A DNA stretch of 64,000 bases from Aptenodytes patagonicus (Eukaryota > Chordata > Aves > Sphenisciformes > Spheniscidae). Under the pieces are notes generated by a model. That model had not been told where the DNA came from and made no database searches. It saw nothing but the letters and a program-made list of their open reading frames with translations. Made by a program: the position numbers and the translations under genes. The stretch spans positions 127,594,294 through 127,658,293 of the forward strand of contig NC_134949.1 in the NCBI RefSeq assembly GCF_965638725.1. The letters run 5' to 3'. Shown here one piece after another: positions 37,101-48,200 of this stretch (its first letter is position 1; every line of letters starts with the position of its first letter).

Positions 37101-40100
37101 CAAGTGGGAATTGTTGGCTTTGTCTCCTGTTGCCTAAATATTCCGTGTTGCATCTTTCTTTTTCAATAAAAGCTTAGTTTCTAAGAAAATATGATTATGC
37201 CACCCCCATCTCCATCTGTAAAACTTTGCTGCAACTGACCAACAGGTTCAAAGACCTGTAATAGATTCAAGATGCAAGCTTCATGGAAATTAGTTGTTGG
37301 CGCAAATTAGTGTAGCCACTGAGGGAAGGAGAGCAGCATGACCCTAGCACCTGTCTGTTGGCTGGCTGGCCAGTCAGTGCATGGGCTAGCAGACCACTCT
37401 TCCCATGTGTAATTCCAAAGAAACTACAGCTTTTGCTGTTTCTTGCCCAATCCAGGTAGCTCTGCATATATGTGTGTGTGTGGTGGGAGCGGGAGGATGG
37501 AGACAGGGAGAGAAAGTTGGGAATTGAGTCAGGAGGAGAATGAGAGCATTGGTATAAGAAAGAAGTGAGCAGGGTAAAGCTAAAATGCATAAATGTGGAG
37601 GAAATTAGGCTTTGCTAATTTTGTTTTCATTGCTTGAGAAATAACATGTTTTATTTCCTGGTTTTAGTTATGTAATACCGGTCTTGTGCCCAGAAATCAT
37701 GAGGGACGTGTTTTGATTCTTGATTTCAAAGACAACACACACCCCAAAGAATTAGCTTCAAATATTGAGAGGGGGGAGGAGGGGGAGAAGGGGAAAAAAA
37801 AGATGAGGGGATCGAGTGCACCCTCAGTAAGTTTGCAAACGACACCAAGTTGGGCGGGAGTGTTGATCTGCTCGAGGGTAGGAAGGCTCTGCAGAGGGAC
37901 CTGGACAGGCTGGATCGATGGGCCGAGGCCAACTGTATGAGATTCAACAAGGCCAAGTGCCGGGTCCTGCACTTCGGCCACAACAACCCCATGCAGCACT
38001 ACAGGCTTGGGGAAGAGTGGCTGGAAAGCTGCCCAGCAGAAAAGGACCTGGGGGTGTTGGTCGACAGCCGGCTGAACATGAGCCGGCAGCGTGCCCAGGC
38101 GGCCAAGAAGGCCAATGGCATCCTGGCCTGTATCAGAAATCGTGTGGCCAGCAGGAGTAGGGAAGTGATCGTCCCCCTGTACTCGGCACTGGTGAGGCCG
38201 CACCTCAAATACTGTGTTCAGTTTTGGGCCCCTCACTACAAGAAGGACATTGAGGTGCTGGAGCGTGTCCAGAGAAGGGCAACGAAGCTGGTGAAGGGTC
38301 TAGAGCACGTGTCTTATGAGGAGCGGCTGAGGGAACGGGTTGTTTAGCCTGGAGAGAAGGCGGCTCAGGGGAGACCTCATCGCTCTCTGCAACTACCTGA
38401 AAGGAGGTTGTAGCGAGGAGGTGGGTGTCGGTCTTTTCTCTCAAGTAACAAGCAATAGGACGAGAGGAAACGGCCTCAAGTTGTACCAGGGGAGGTTTAG
38501 ATTGGATATGAGGAAAAATTTCTTCGCTGAAAGGGTTGTCAAGCGTTGCAACTGGCTGCCCAGGGAAGTGGTTGAGTCCCCATCCCTGGAAGTATTTAAA
38601 AGACGTGTAGATGTGGTGCTTAGGGACATGGATTAGTGGTGGACTTGGCAGTGCTAGGTTAACGGTTGGACTTGATGACCTTAAAGGTCTTTTCCAACCT
38701 AAACGATTCTATGATTATTTCACAGTTGTTTCCAGAATTCAGAAAGCTAAAAGACTTACGCTTTTTTACTTTATCGAAAGCAGAAGTGATTTTCAAATCG
38801 GAAGAGGCCATATCCCTGGACATTTTCCACAGCACGTCTGCGAACTGCTTTAGGAATTTCACATCTGTAGGTTGATATGAAGCATAGCTGAACTTCTCCT
38901 CACAGTAGTCCACAGATATCTGGGGCCCATAGACAACAGGTTGGAAAGCTCTGGAGAGGTGCATTTCATTAGTGGCGCTGCCAGTACAGGTCCTAAGAAT
39001 TCCCTTGTGCTGGAGAGAAGGATTGCTTTAAATGGCAATACTCAGTATGAATTTGAGGCAGCAAACTAAATAGCAATACACACTAGCTGGATTTCTGAGA
39101 GTGTACACAGACTTCATATTCCACTTTTTTTTTTTTCTCCAAAGTCTCCATCTTAGCCTAAAGCTGAGTTTGTTCATTAGTTGCGTATCTCATCCATCCA
39201 GAGGTACCACAGAAGAGATTTTGCTTAAAGGCAAGAAAAAAAAAAAAATCAGTGTTTGTGTGCAGGAGAGCTGGGTCAATTGTAAGGCAGCCTCATACAC
39301 TAAAGAAAACATCTTTCTTTGCACTCTGACTGGCCAGGCAAATGTATTACAAGTTCTTCCTTCTTTGCTTTGCAATGACCTTCCTGTTTCTGCGCAGATC
39401 CTGCCTTAAACTTCTGTTTTCGGTCATGCCAACTGCAGATTTAACTCCTGAGAGTTAACCATGTTGATTAGCTTATGTGAGTACAAACTAGCTCTCTCTC
39501 AGCTGTGGCAATATTTACAGAAGCTGCATGTGGTAAGCTCTGAGCACTGCTCACTGTACTAGGCATAGTTTTAACTACAGTACTTTTGTACTGAGAGCAT
39601 TTTTTCCTTTCCCTCCTTTATAGGAAAGTAGTGCTGCTCTATCACCGTTAAAGAAAAAGAAAGCAAAACCAGGAAGTGATTTTGTAAAATTTGAAAAATC
39701 AACTTTACCAAAGCCAGTATTCTTCAGGAAAGCCAGAAGCACCATCTCTTCCACCAGGGCATCCATGCAGGTAATGTGGTCTCACAGATGGCAGCTGAAT
39801 CTGGGCACAGGTCTCTTTCCAAGCTACCTGCCCAAGCAAAGGGCGCAACCTCACTCATGCTGTCTTTTCCACTGCGCGTTAGTCTCCTAACACGGGCAGA
39901 TAAAACTGGGAATGCTGTTGTATTTCCTTGTAGACAGAGTCACACATGGCTCCAGAGTTTCAGAAAACGAGTTGCGAGCATCTTTAAAGTCTCTTCTTCC
40001 TTCCCCCCTGCTTTCCTTTCTTGTTGAAAGGACGCCATTCTGAGCCTGCTCATTTCACAAGAAAGCAAAAGCATAAACTGACTTTCAGTCTTGCTAAGGG

Positions 40101-41924
40101 ACTTTGAGCCTCCACTTCTTCCCATTTGTGGAGGCTGGCAACAGTACAGAGCTTCAAAAGACTGCCCTCTTTTCTAAACCTTTTTAGCATATAATATCTT
40201 TTCAAGCCCTCTTTGCACTTTGAGGCTTGAGTGCAGTGGGGCCAGTGTATTTAATACACAAATATCTTCTTGATTGTTGTTGAATTACATAATGATGTTA
40301 GGGAGCGTATGTGATTTCTCTACAAATGCCATATGTTTGCTTTTGGCTAGAAAAACAGTGCTGTCTTAGCAGCGGTCAATGCTAGAGGATTGGGGGAGTT
40401 CTAAATCAAATGAAGGAAGCAGGCTGTTTTGCATCAGTTTTGATGGGATGCAGGTAAAAGAACTTGTAGCATTGCCTCAGAAATCTTATTTTATTTCATG
40501 TCTTTATTTTGCTTTATAGCTGAACAAGCTGCAGTCGTCCAGCTCCAAAAAAGTCACGTTTGGCTTGAATAAAAACATGACTGCTGGTGAGTCTAATACA
40601 TCTGTGTGCCTCTACAGTCTCTCTTGTAGCCGAGGAAGGGGGAAGCTGTACGCACTCATACACACCTATACTCTTCACCTCTCTAGAACAGAATGATTCT
40701 GATCCTTTTTTGCCTCAGTGTTGTATATAGTTTATAAACCACCCTCAAGTTCCTGTCCAGAGGAGATGGTAAAGTTTAGGACACTCGGCCCACGAGCTAG
40801 GCTTGCGTGATTCCAGGGTGCTGCGTTACTGACTTGCAGATGGAGCCTTATGGATAGAAAATGGCACAGCAGAGCAACAAACTCTCCTTCCTGAGCCACC
40901 TGTTCTGCAGGGCACCTCTTAGAGAAACATGTGCACTTCAGTCTTTATTGATCACTTCTGTTTCACAGGACAAAGGTGCTGATATGCTGATGAGCTCAGG
41001 CTGTATAATAGCAAAGTTTCAGTTTTATCTTGGCTGCATGGTGGCTTATTAATGGTAATGAGTAGGTAAATGTCAGTTCCCTTCTGGATCCCACATGTGA
41101 GCAGACAGCATTTTCCCTGATAAATAAATTTCTTGCTCCGTAGCATAAAAGTTTATTCCGTGTATTCATTTAGCTATTTTTTTTTTAACTCTCTGAGGTG
41201 TGCTATAGGCCAAGTTCAAATGGAGAATAGTGGGTTTAGATACATGTCTTTATGTGAATATAGCACAGCTGCACAAAGAGGAAAAAAAATGCCTACCTGC
41301 CGGCAGAAGGGATAAACAAGAGTCTCTAGAACAGTGCTGTTTAACAGTCAGAGTAGAGCCACTTCTTACCCATCGTCATCTTTTAAACCAAAGTGTGGTG
41401 TTCTTCAGGATAGCTGGAACACCTGTTTCTGAGGAGTAGGCCCAGAGTCTCCGGTGGTCTGTGAAACCATGGGGAATGGTTCACAGCCTCTCTACGGATT
41501 GCAACAGACCCCATTCTTAAATGGACTCTGCTAAGAGATGTGCTTCACCACCATCTCTCCTTTTTTTTTTTTTTTTTTTTTTTTTTTGCAAAGTCATAGG
41601 CTTCTGATCCTTAGTGGTGGACTTAAGCATCTAAGGCAGACTTCCAGGGTTGGACAATTCCACAACTGATTGACGGGCCCAATTATTCCAGGAGTTGTAT
41701 TTCTTTTAACTTGTTTGCTTGTTTTTTCAACAGAATTTAAAAAGACTGACAAAAGTATATTAGTGAGCCCAGAAGGACCCTCCCGTGTGGCTTTCAATCC
41801 TGAACAGAAACCCCGTCATGGGGTGCTGAAGTCACCCGCAGGTACCCCAGCAGAAGAGGCTCAAATGAAGAAACCGTTTACTATATCAGCTAAGAAAAGA
41901 CCAACTGCTATGGACTTCTTTTAA
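19034..41924 (+). CDS. RRP1B: RRP1B, ribosomal RNA processing 1 homolog B (complete, 16 exons)
   Basis: Nucleolar protein of the RRP1/NNP-1 (Nop52) family. It acts in pre-60S rRNA processing; mammalian RRP1B also targets protein phosphatase 1 to the nucleolus. Exons: 19034-19166, 23933-24015, 24966-25023, 25748-25833, 26867-26928, 29141-29270, 30736-30800, 31346-31509, 32080-32174, 33014-33111, 33621-33640, 34107-34232, 35049-35785, 39624-39770, 40520-40586 and 41734-41924. The sum is 2262 nt, 753 residues (human RRP1B is about 758), all introns GT-AG and every phase consistent. Residues about 8-210 form the Nop52 domain (EIQFAQRLA at the start, [25 protein letters not shown] stretch, [13 protein letters not shown]). 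The middle is acidic then strongly basic (KKRKKRKRR at 390-398). The C-terminus has KVTF (679-682), SILV (698-701) and ends AMDFF. RRP1B rather than RRP1 because of the length and this C-terminal block. The ATG has a strong context (GCCATGG). Confidence 0.97.
20650..20890 (+). mobile_element. Ancient CR1-like interspersed repeat fragment
   Basis: Carries degraded text of a widespread sauropsid repeat: CATAAGAACAGCCGTACAGG, then CAGGCCAGAGGGTC, AATAGCCCATTATCCCAG, TCTGACAGT and, further on, AGCCTCCAGCTATTTTTAGC. Assignment is from memory of the family pattern; the many substitutions point to an old insertion. Confidence 0.55.
22448..22686 (+). repeat. 80-bp tandem repeat, three copies
   Basis: Copies at 22448-22527, 22528-22607 and 22608-22686 (80, 80, 79 bp), each starting TTAAGCCTGCTTCTTACTGC and ending in TTTCAATGAATA. 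A few substitutions separate copies. Each has a TACGTA-type centre. AT-rich, non-coding. Confidence 0.95.
23933..24015 (+). CDS. RRP1B: RRP1B exon 2
   Basis: Residues 45-72. Follows ccgtag and ends CAG|gtatag. Encodes [20 protein letters not shown], nearly identical to human RRP1B. Confidence 0.97.
24966..25023 (+). CDS. RRP1B: RRP1B exon 3
   Basis: Residues 73-91 plus one base. Acceptor cttttag, donor C|gtaagt. Encodes [19 protein letters not shown], matching the human helix. Confidence 0.96.
25748..25833 (+). CDS. RRP1B: RRP1B exon 4
   Basis: Residues 92-120. Acceptor ctcttacag, donor ATG|gtaata. Encodes [15 protein letters not shown] and LRLDKYYM, family hallmark sequence. Confidence 0.97.
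26867..26928 (+). CDS. RRP1B: RRP1B exon 5
   Basis: Residues 121-140 plus two bases. Acceptor ctttgcag, donor AG|gtaagc. Encodes [15 protein letters not shown]. Confidence 0.96.
29141..29270 (+). CDS. RRP1B: RRP1B exon 6
   Basis: Residues 141-184. Preceded by a long T/C tract and ccccccag; donor GAG|gttagg is weaker than the others. Encodes LLMKEVMDP and [15 protein letters not shown]. Confidence 0.96.
30736..30800 (+). CDS. RRP1B: RRP1B exon 7
   Basis: Residues 185-205 plus two bases. Acceptor atacag, donor GA|gtaagt. Encodes [20 protein letters not shown], nearly unchanged from human. Confidence 0.97.
31346..31509 (+). CDS. RRP1B: RRP1B exon 8
   Basis: Residues 206-260 plus one base. Acceptor aacacag, donor G|gtgagg. 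Finishes the Nop52 domain ([10 protein letters not shown]) and enters an acidic linker with [10 protein letters not shown]. Confidence 0.95.
32080..32174 (+). CDS. RRP1B: RRP1B exon 9
   Basis: Residues 261-292. Acceptor atgatag, donor CAG|gtttgt. Poorly conserved linker ending in a TVLQ motif like the human PLLQ. Confidence 0.93.
33014..33111 (+). CDS. RRP1B: RRP1B exon 10
   Basis: Residues 293-324 plus two bases. Acceptor tccaacag, donor AA|gtgagt. Encodes [19 protein letters not shown] and the basic RKRLYKLVK segment, matching human. Confidence 0.96.
33621..33640 (+). CDS. RRP1B: RRP1B exon 11, 20-nt microexon
   Basis: Residues 325-331 plus one base, encoding KFQDLAE across the junctions, aligned with human KFQDLSE. 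Acceptor ccacctccag, donor G|gtaagg. Skipping it would shift the frame. Confidence 0.95.
34107..34232 (+). CDS. RRP1B: RRP1B exon 12
   Basis: Residues 332-373 plus one base. Acceptor cctcaacag, donor G|gtaagg. Acidic STDEDDDEF followed by a basic GRRKKKA run. Confidence 0.94.
35049..35785 (+). CDS. RRP1B: RRP1B exon 13, large lysine-rich exon
   Basis: Residues 374-619, 737 nt. Acceptor tggatttag, donor GGG|gtacgt. Encodes low-complexity Lys/Ser/Glu sequence with nuclear-localisation-like basic clusters ([24 protein letters not shown]). Weakly conserved except for patches near the end ([16 protein letters not shown]) that match human RRP1B. Confidence 0.95.
35786..39623. other. RRP1B intron 13
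   Basis: Intron carrying the largest CR1 fragment of the window (37806-38718), preceded by a homopurine tract at 37770-37805. The rest is AT-rich with T runs near 36050-36080. Confidence 0.65.
37806..38718 (+). mobile_element. CR1 LINE 3' fragment with reverse-transcriptase C-terminus
   Basis: A 5'-truncated CR1 of about 0.9 kb. Residues such as [55 protein letters not shown] and [13 protein letters not shown] are the CR1 ORF2 C-terminal region. The frame shifts near 38340, and a second frame continues to about 38636 ([32 protein letters not shown]). It ends with the usual 3' tail (GTCTTTTCCAACCTAAACGA then TTCTATGATT). Dead copy; same orientation as RRP1B. Confidence 0.96.
39624..39770 (+). 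CDS. RRP1B: RRP1B exon 14
   Basis: Residues 620-668, 49 codons. Acceptor ctttatag, donor CAG|gtaatg. Encodes a basic run, then [20 protein letters not shown], conserved with human. Confidence 0.96.
39771..41733. other. RRP1B introns 14 and 15
   Basis: Short AT-rich introns flanking exon 15. Intron 15 has a T27 homopolymer (41561-41587) about 145 bp before the final acceptor. Nothing else recognised. Confidence 0.6.
40520..40586 (+). CDS. RRP1B: RRP1B exon 15, PP1-docking exon
   Basis: Residues 669-690 plus one base. Acceptor gctttatag, donor G|gtgagt. Encodes [21 protein letters not shown] is the RVxF-class PP1 docking motif of human RRP1B. Confidence 0.97.
41734..41924 (+). CDS. RRP1B: RRP1B exon 16 and stop
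   Basis: Residues 691-753 and TAA. Acceptor tttcaacag. Encodes [20 protein letters not shown], then [11 protein letters not shown] and the terminal AMDFF shared with human. SILV is the second PP1 contact motif. Confidence 0.97.
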
Positions 41925-44900
41925 ACCAACAGATGTAGCCTACTTTTGTACAGGACGTTTTGCTAACCTAGAATGTTCTCTGGAGGTATTTTGAACTTCT
42001 TTATTTTTTTAAGTTAATACAAATTGTATATACAAAATTCTGATTGTGACCTGGGTCATCGCTATTTTGACACCACTTCAGCTGTATCTTGAAATACTTA
42101 TTTTGTCTATTTACGGAAAAGAAACAAAATCCAATCTCTGCTCAGGTTTGGTCTACAAAAAGTATGGTCTCTGCCCATGTCATTCCTGAGAGACTTGTTC
42201 ATTTCATTAGGGAATGTTCAGGGTTTGACTGTTCCGGTGATTTTTTTTTTTTGAGCCAGTTTAGGAAAACTTGCGCTTCACGCTATTAAACTGTCTTTCA
42301 TTGGACAGGGCTTAAAATGGAAAAAGACAATGTAGATTTTAAACCTCCTTGTTGTTCATGTATTTTAAAATTTTACCCCATCGTTTTTTCATGTGTCACC
42401 CTTGGCATCCTGTTAATTCTTCTTCTGGAAATAATGATTACCTCATGTCTCTGTTTAATAACAGCTGGACTTGGGTAGCTTTACAGATAGTAAGCAAGCT
42501 TTCTTTGGGATAAGAAATGCCTAGCTGCTCAAGTGGTCACTGTTGCAAATAAACCTTCACAGCTGTTTGCCTGCTGAGTTGGGAACAGTCACCACGTTAT
42601 TTTCAGTAACACAAGTGCCAAAGCTGGCTTACACTTGTCATATTGTAAGCTGGCTTCTTCTGTTTACTGTAGCTGAAATAATGCTCTCGCACGGGAGAAA
42701 TCTTTGATGTTTCCACATCTTCCCCCCCACCCCCAGTGCTGTCTTTCCTGAAGGTCTGACAAGACTCCTAGTTTTCTACTTTAGCAGCCGGTGTCACCAC
42801 ACTTTACCAGAACTCAGATCTCATTCAGTGAATGAACCTCTGATTGTCCTACAGTGAGCTAGATCGGTGTAGTGCGTCTTTGGTTAGGACACACATCTCT
42901 CTCTAAAAGCTTTGGTGCCTCTCAATAAGGGTAAAACTTTACAGCCCAGACAGCTTGGTTTTGGTTTTGATGTAGAACCAGAAGAACTATTTTGGCAGCA
43001 TTTCCTTGCATTAAGTTTTTATTTGGATGTTTTATTACTACTGTGCATGTTTTGTTTTTCCTTTGCTGCTTTGGTAAAGAATGAGGTGTACTTCTGTGAG
43101 AGACCATTAAAGTATTCTGAGGGGGAGCTGTGAGGAAGGGGAGAGCAAATGAAAATAAAAACGTTTTTGATACATTTGAAAGATTTGAAATCTTTCTTTG
43201 AAAGTTTTGCTTATGTGAATAAGGCAAAGGCTTTGCGGCAGATCTCTACATTAGAGCTCAGCTTCAAAGCACAACCAAAGCAAAGCTATTCATGAAGCTT
43301 CCCACCAGTTACTTCTGTGATCCTATAAGAGAGGGGGGAGGTCTGCTTCATTACCTTGTCTTATGATAACTAGTAAACATTTGGCTACTTCAGCCCCCGA
43401 AATTAAATTTTGTGACATAACATATTTGCATACTTCAATACTACTTTTTAGCAGTCTTTGATGCTGACCTCTGCCAGATCACTCCCCATAAGCAGCTGGA
43501 TTGAAACTGCTCTTTCACAGCTCATCTAGAATGTCTTCAAAATACTTGTGTACTTGTAGATTGCTAGTTGGTCTCAGTTGCTTAATTCTAACCCGTGCCA
43601 GTTCTTGCACTAAGTTTGTGACAGTCCATGGTTTGTGGTACTGCCAGAAAGTCATTTTGCTCGTCTTTTCTCGTTTAAAGTGGGGGACTGAATTTTATTT
43701 GGTTTTGTTTTAATTTGTATTCATTTGACTGATCAGTAAAGAACTCTGGAGAATACATCCAATACTTGCTGTTTGAGCAATTATTGTTCATTTATTTTTT
43801 AAAAAATCTCATTGTATATTAGCATAATGCATTTTTTTTGACAAAACGATGGTAAGTAGGATTTAACAAAGACTGTTCAATATGTTGTACTGTTTATCTT
43901 GTACCGTGGGTGAGAAGTCTCTTGTGGAATATGCATAAAAGCATTTGTATGTGCATGGTTGTTAATGCATTAGGTTGAAGACGCCATATTCCTCCAAGGA
44001 TATAGATGCAAACAATCAGTAGGTGGATCTGGTGCGTGCAGAAAAATCCAGGATCAGGATGCATTGGGGTTTGGTTTTGTTTTTAATAAATATAACCTAT
44101 TACAGAAATGTATTTAAATGGTCGTCTGGATCTTTTTCTATTGGTTGTGGATCCATTGAACCTGTTGCTTGTCCAAATATTTTGTTGCCCACAGTGCTAA
44201 ATGGAGAGCCCAGAAATGGCAGTCAGTTTTTTATCAAAAATTTTAGTGATGTGATTGCTTGTTGGGATTCATGCATAATCCATCTGTGCCATGAAACTGG
44301 TGGAATGTTTTGTAAATATACATATGTTTTGTGTGTATTGTCTTCAGTGGTGTCTGGAATTTCATTCAGGACAACTTTACAAGCAAAAGCCAAGCACCGT
44401 CAATGCAGTTTAATCGGCATTGTTGGGTTAAATTGAATACATTATCCAAAATATTTGGATAGTGAAAATTCCGATAAATGTTGAAGACAAAAAGGAGAAA
44501 TAAATGTGACACCTGGGATATCCACCGCACAGACACGGTGGTACTGTAAGGAGAGATGTATCGATAGGAAAGGATAAAAGAAAAACTGATCTGACCTGTT
44601 TGATGTCGCTTTATAGGTTTTTTCATAGTGTTATTCCAACTCTGCAGCTGCCCATCATGCTCTGAGTCAAAGTTAATGTGGCATACCTTTTAAAGGACAG
44701 TATTTTGTAATGATTGTCTCTACATTTTTGTTCTGAATCTGATCAACTTTGTACTTCCTAAGCTCTAATAGTTTATAATTCTTCATAGCTTCAAGAGAAC
44801 TAAAAAGCACAAAATGAATTCAGCAAGGCAAAAAGTTGAAATTATATTTAAGTTATTGGGTATGCAAGATCTTTTATAGTCTATCAAAGCTATGTGACTT

Positions 44901-45075
44901 GGAAAGCATCAAATGCCCTTTTTGTCATTTATTTTCTGTGCTTAGACTTAATTACAGGCAGGAAAAAAATCCATGTGTCATTTTATGTACCTCTGCAACA
45001 GCATTGTTAATACAAATACAGTGTCTAAGCATTACGTCATTTAGTCTAGTCCAATAAACTATCTTTTTTTTGTGG
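41925..45075 (+). other. RRP1B: RRP1B 3' UTR (inferred extent)
   Basis: T-rich sequence with no coding signal after the stop. AATAAA hexamers occur at 42548, 43154, 44085 and 45053. The last is followed by a T run and TGTGTTTTGGGT-like GU-rich sequence, the best cleavage context. Alternative 3' ends are plausible; transcript data would be needed to place them. Confidence 0.5.
45053..45058 (+). terminator. RRP1B: Candidate polyadenylation signal for RRP1B
   Basis: AATAAA followed within 10-35 nt by a T8 run and a GT-rich stretch, the typical downstream element. Earlier hexamers at 42548 and 43154 are alternatives for shorter isoforms. Confidence 0.4.
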
Positions 45076-45196
45076 ACATTGTGTTTTGGGTAAATCTGTA
45101 AATTTGGGGGGTGGGAGATGGGAGGGTGGCATCTGGGGGGCCACTTGAAAGTACAAAGGAAGTTGTTCTTCCATGCGTGCACATGCTCTCTCTTTG

Positions 45197-45220
45197 TATT
45201 TTATTTTATTTTATTTTATT
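45197..45220. repeat. (TTTTA)n simple repeat
   Basis: About five TTTTA units just downstream of the likely RRP1B 3' end. Confidence 0.9.
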
Positions 45221-48200
45221 CTGTTTTTATTGTATAAATAACCAAAACTGATGAAGACTCAGACACGTGTCAGAAGTGAGTAGGGTTATGATAGGATACA
45301 CCTGTTCACACACCTTGAGCTTCTGACCTTTGTAATGGGGCCATAGAGTAGATACCAGCAGCTGAAAGATTGCTCAGGAGAAACTAAGTAGATCACACAC
45401 AGTCATTCCTTGACAATTAAAATTGGTAATTGAAGTGATAATGCAGTAAGAGGTGCACTTGAAAGGTATAATTGTGCAGGTGCCAAAGTAGGTAAGAGGT
45501 GGGCACTCCGAAAGACGTCTGCACGTTCGTTAGCAGTAGCACGCCCTATGGAGTTAGGTACATACAGGAATCCCCCCCAGAGTACTGTGTCTCCATCTCA
45601 GGTACTGACAGGCCCAGCAACTGCACAAGATCAATAAAAAAATGAATCATGCGAAAAATTTTATTCAGACAAAGAAAAGCGACCTATCCACAGCAGTGGC
45701 ACTAGTAAAATTAAAACACAAATCCTCAGGTAAAATGAAAACAGATTTCCTTCAGAACGAAGTCCTGCAGAAGTGACATTCTTGTTGCATGTTTAAAAAA
45801 ACTCACACATCTAAGTTTCTAGATGGCAGTATGTTCTGACAGCGTTGAAGACCATAGTGCTAGCGTACAACCGCAAATTAAGTGCTGCACGTGCCCTTAT
45901 TATACATGGTGTCAGGTGGAAATCCCCATTTGTAGTTTAGCCGTGGGGCCAAGATATGACTTACTGCAGTACCTTATGCCACCTTCACGCCGCGTAGGAT
46001 CTCAGTCTCTCCGGTGGAGTGCTGTACAGCAAAACTGGTGGTGCCTGCCCTGAACGCGCTCCAAGGGATCGTTGTAAGATTCGCTGGCCCTCATCGTTCT
46101 TCATGGGATCCATGCAAGCAGGTTGGACCTGGATTGGCATTTCAGTGATCCGTACTGGCTGGCGTTTCCAAGAAGGCAGAAAGTGTCTGTCTGCGCAACA
46201 GCCTGCAAGGTCACACAAACATATTTTACGTTTTATTCCCACCATGCAAATCAAAGGGAAACATAGTGCCTCTTTCAAGATTAATGTAGTCTGTTGCAGA
46301 ACTAGAAGTTGAACCATGGAAACAACCCTTCCCGGGGAAAAACTTACTTAAAAAAAAAAAAGTATGGATTTTGTTACTTCAGCTGCAACAGTTGTCATAT
46401 GATATTTTGGACAGATGATACAATTATTAACATGATAATTCTGTTAACCTCTAAAATAACTTCAGTGTATTTGACCAGTCTGCTGCAGTCAGGCACCTGT
46501 AATGGCTGCATGCCAGATTATACAAATTCTAACTCAGGTAAGAGGAATTGAAAGAATTTTTTTTCCTCTTATCCCTGAAAGAGGGGCGGGGAAGGGAAAG
46601 AGTATTCTCAGTTGTAGGACCCAAACAATCATTTTGCATGTGTAAAAGCACAAACCAGTTTGAGGAGGAAAACAAATATTTCATCTGCAAAAACATTGCA
46701 ACATGTTGTAAATAATACAGTTAATTACTGTAAATAAAATCCAGAGGCGGTCAAAATACTTTTAACACCATTTTGCACAGTGGTTTCCTTAATATAGCCA
46801 CTTTATTGGCATGTCTTTTTATTAGACACGGAAGAGGAAAAATCGGTTCTTCAGGAACCCTTTTTAAAGGGGGTTTAAGAAACCTCCAAAACCTGTTTTT
46901 AGACCCCCTTTTACATTAACTTCATCTTGGAAGATGAATTATTTTACAGAAATTGACTTTCGAAAAAGACAGGGCTGACTGTGTTCTGTAGAGCTGCTTA
47001 TGTTCCTTATTTCTGAGACGTAGGCTTCAGGTTTTAGCACCTCCATACTGTCTTTCTGATATTGGCCCCACACCAGAAAAAAATACAGAAATGTTAAAGG
47101 AGGCATTTGTGAGATTCTTTCCCACGTAAGAAGTCTTTTGAAGGTTTCTTCTCAGAGAAGAGCTTTAAGGCATAGGCTTAAAATCCTTCCTACAACCAGT
47201 TGTGCGTTGACTCCTTTTGGGGAGTTAAACAGAGAAGAGCACTTATTAGTAACATCATTCCTTTAGGATTTGTACGGCATTCCTTTGAAATATCACAGTG
47301 TTTTGGATTCAACACCAGCAGATACTAGCCAATTCCAGAGTTGTTTTTTTGAAAAAAAAAAAAAAAAAAAATCTTCAATGGCTTCAGCACAAGCATTTTG
47401 CAATGTTCCACGTAGAACATGTAACCCAGTGCAATTACACAGTTCCTAGGCTCAACTGTTCCTTATTTACATTTCTCTTTCAGATGTTTGTCTTGCATAA
47501 TCAAAGTAAAGCCCTGGGAGGTTTGAATTCTGCTCACGATGTGGTTTTGACTGTGGGTACAAGTCTGCAGTCTTGGAAACTGTCTCCTGTTTGCATTCCT
47601 GCAGTATTTATTGCTGAAAAGCTGCTGTCGCTGTTTCTATGGTCCACCTTCCCTGAAGACTAACAGGGCAAACACGATGGTAAATGTAATACTCAGCACA
47701 AAAACATGCATACAAGGTCAGAAAGACAAAGAATTAAAACAGAAGGGAGAAAGACTGACATTGGAGTTCACGACCTTCTTAATAACAAAAAAGCCAGACT
47801 TCTCCCCAAAGTCCGGTAAGATTTCTGGGTGCACGATTTCTTAGAATTTTTCTGCCATTGAAAGCTTTAGTTTAATCAAGGCTTGGTCAGGCTCCAGCCT
47901 GGACCATTCTCTGTGATCCTGCTCAGAGGAGGATACAATACTAAAATGGCACTCAGTGAGGAAATTTTGCTCTTTACAAACTAGTGGGTATGTGGAGAGA
48001 ATCCCTGATTAAACCCTACCTCTTTGACACAGTTTTGTAAAAAAAAGTGGAAGTGCCAAGAGTTAGGCTCTCCAGGGAAGTGAATTCCACACACTCTTAA
48101 TTTTTTAGGAAGCAGATCTCATTCCAGACTCGAGCCGCATTTTCATAGGCTTTGCCACTATGGTAAACATCTGGGAGACATCTGCTGTAAAATGAAGGCT

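Noticed and set aside
24016..41733. Intronic snoRNAs in RRP1B, expected because many ribosome-biogenesis genes host them
   Set aside because: TGATGA-like strings occur by chance, but no paired C and D boxes with terminal stem, or H/ACA hairpins, could be supported by eye.
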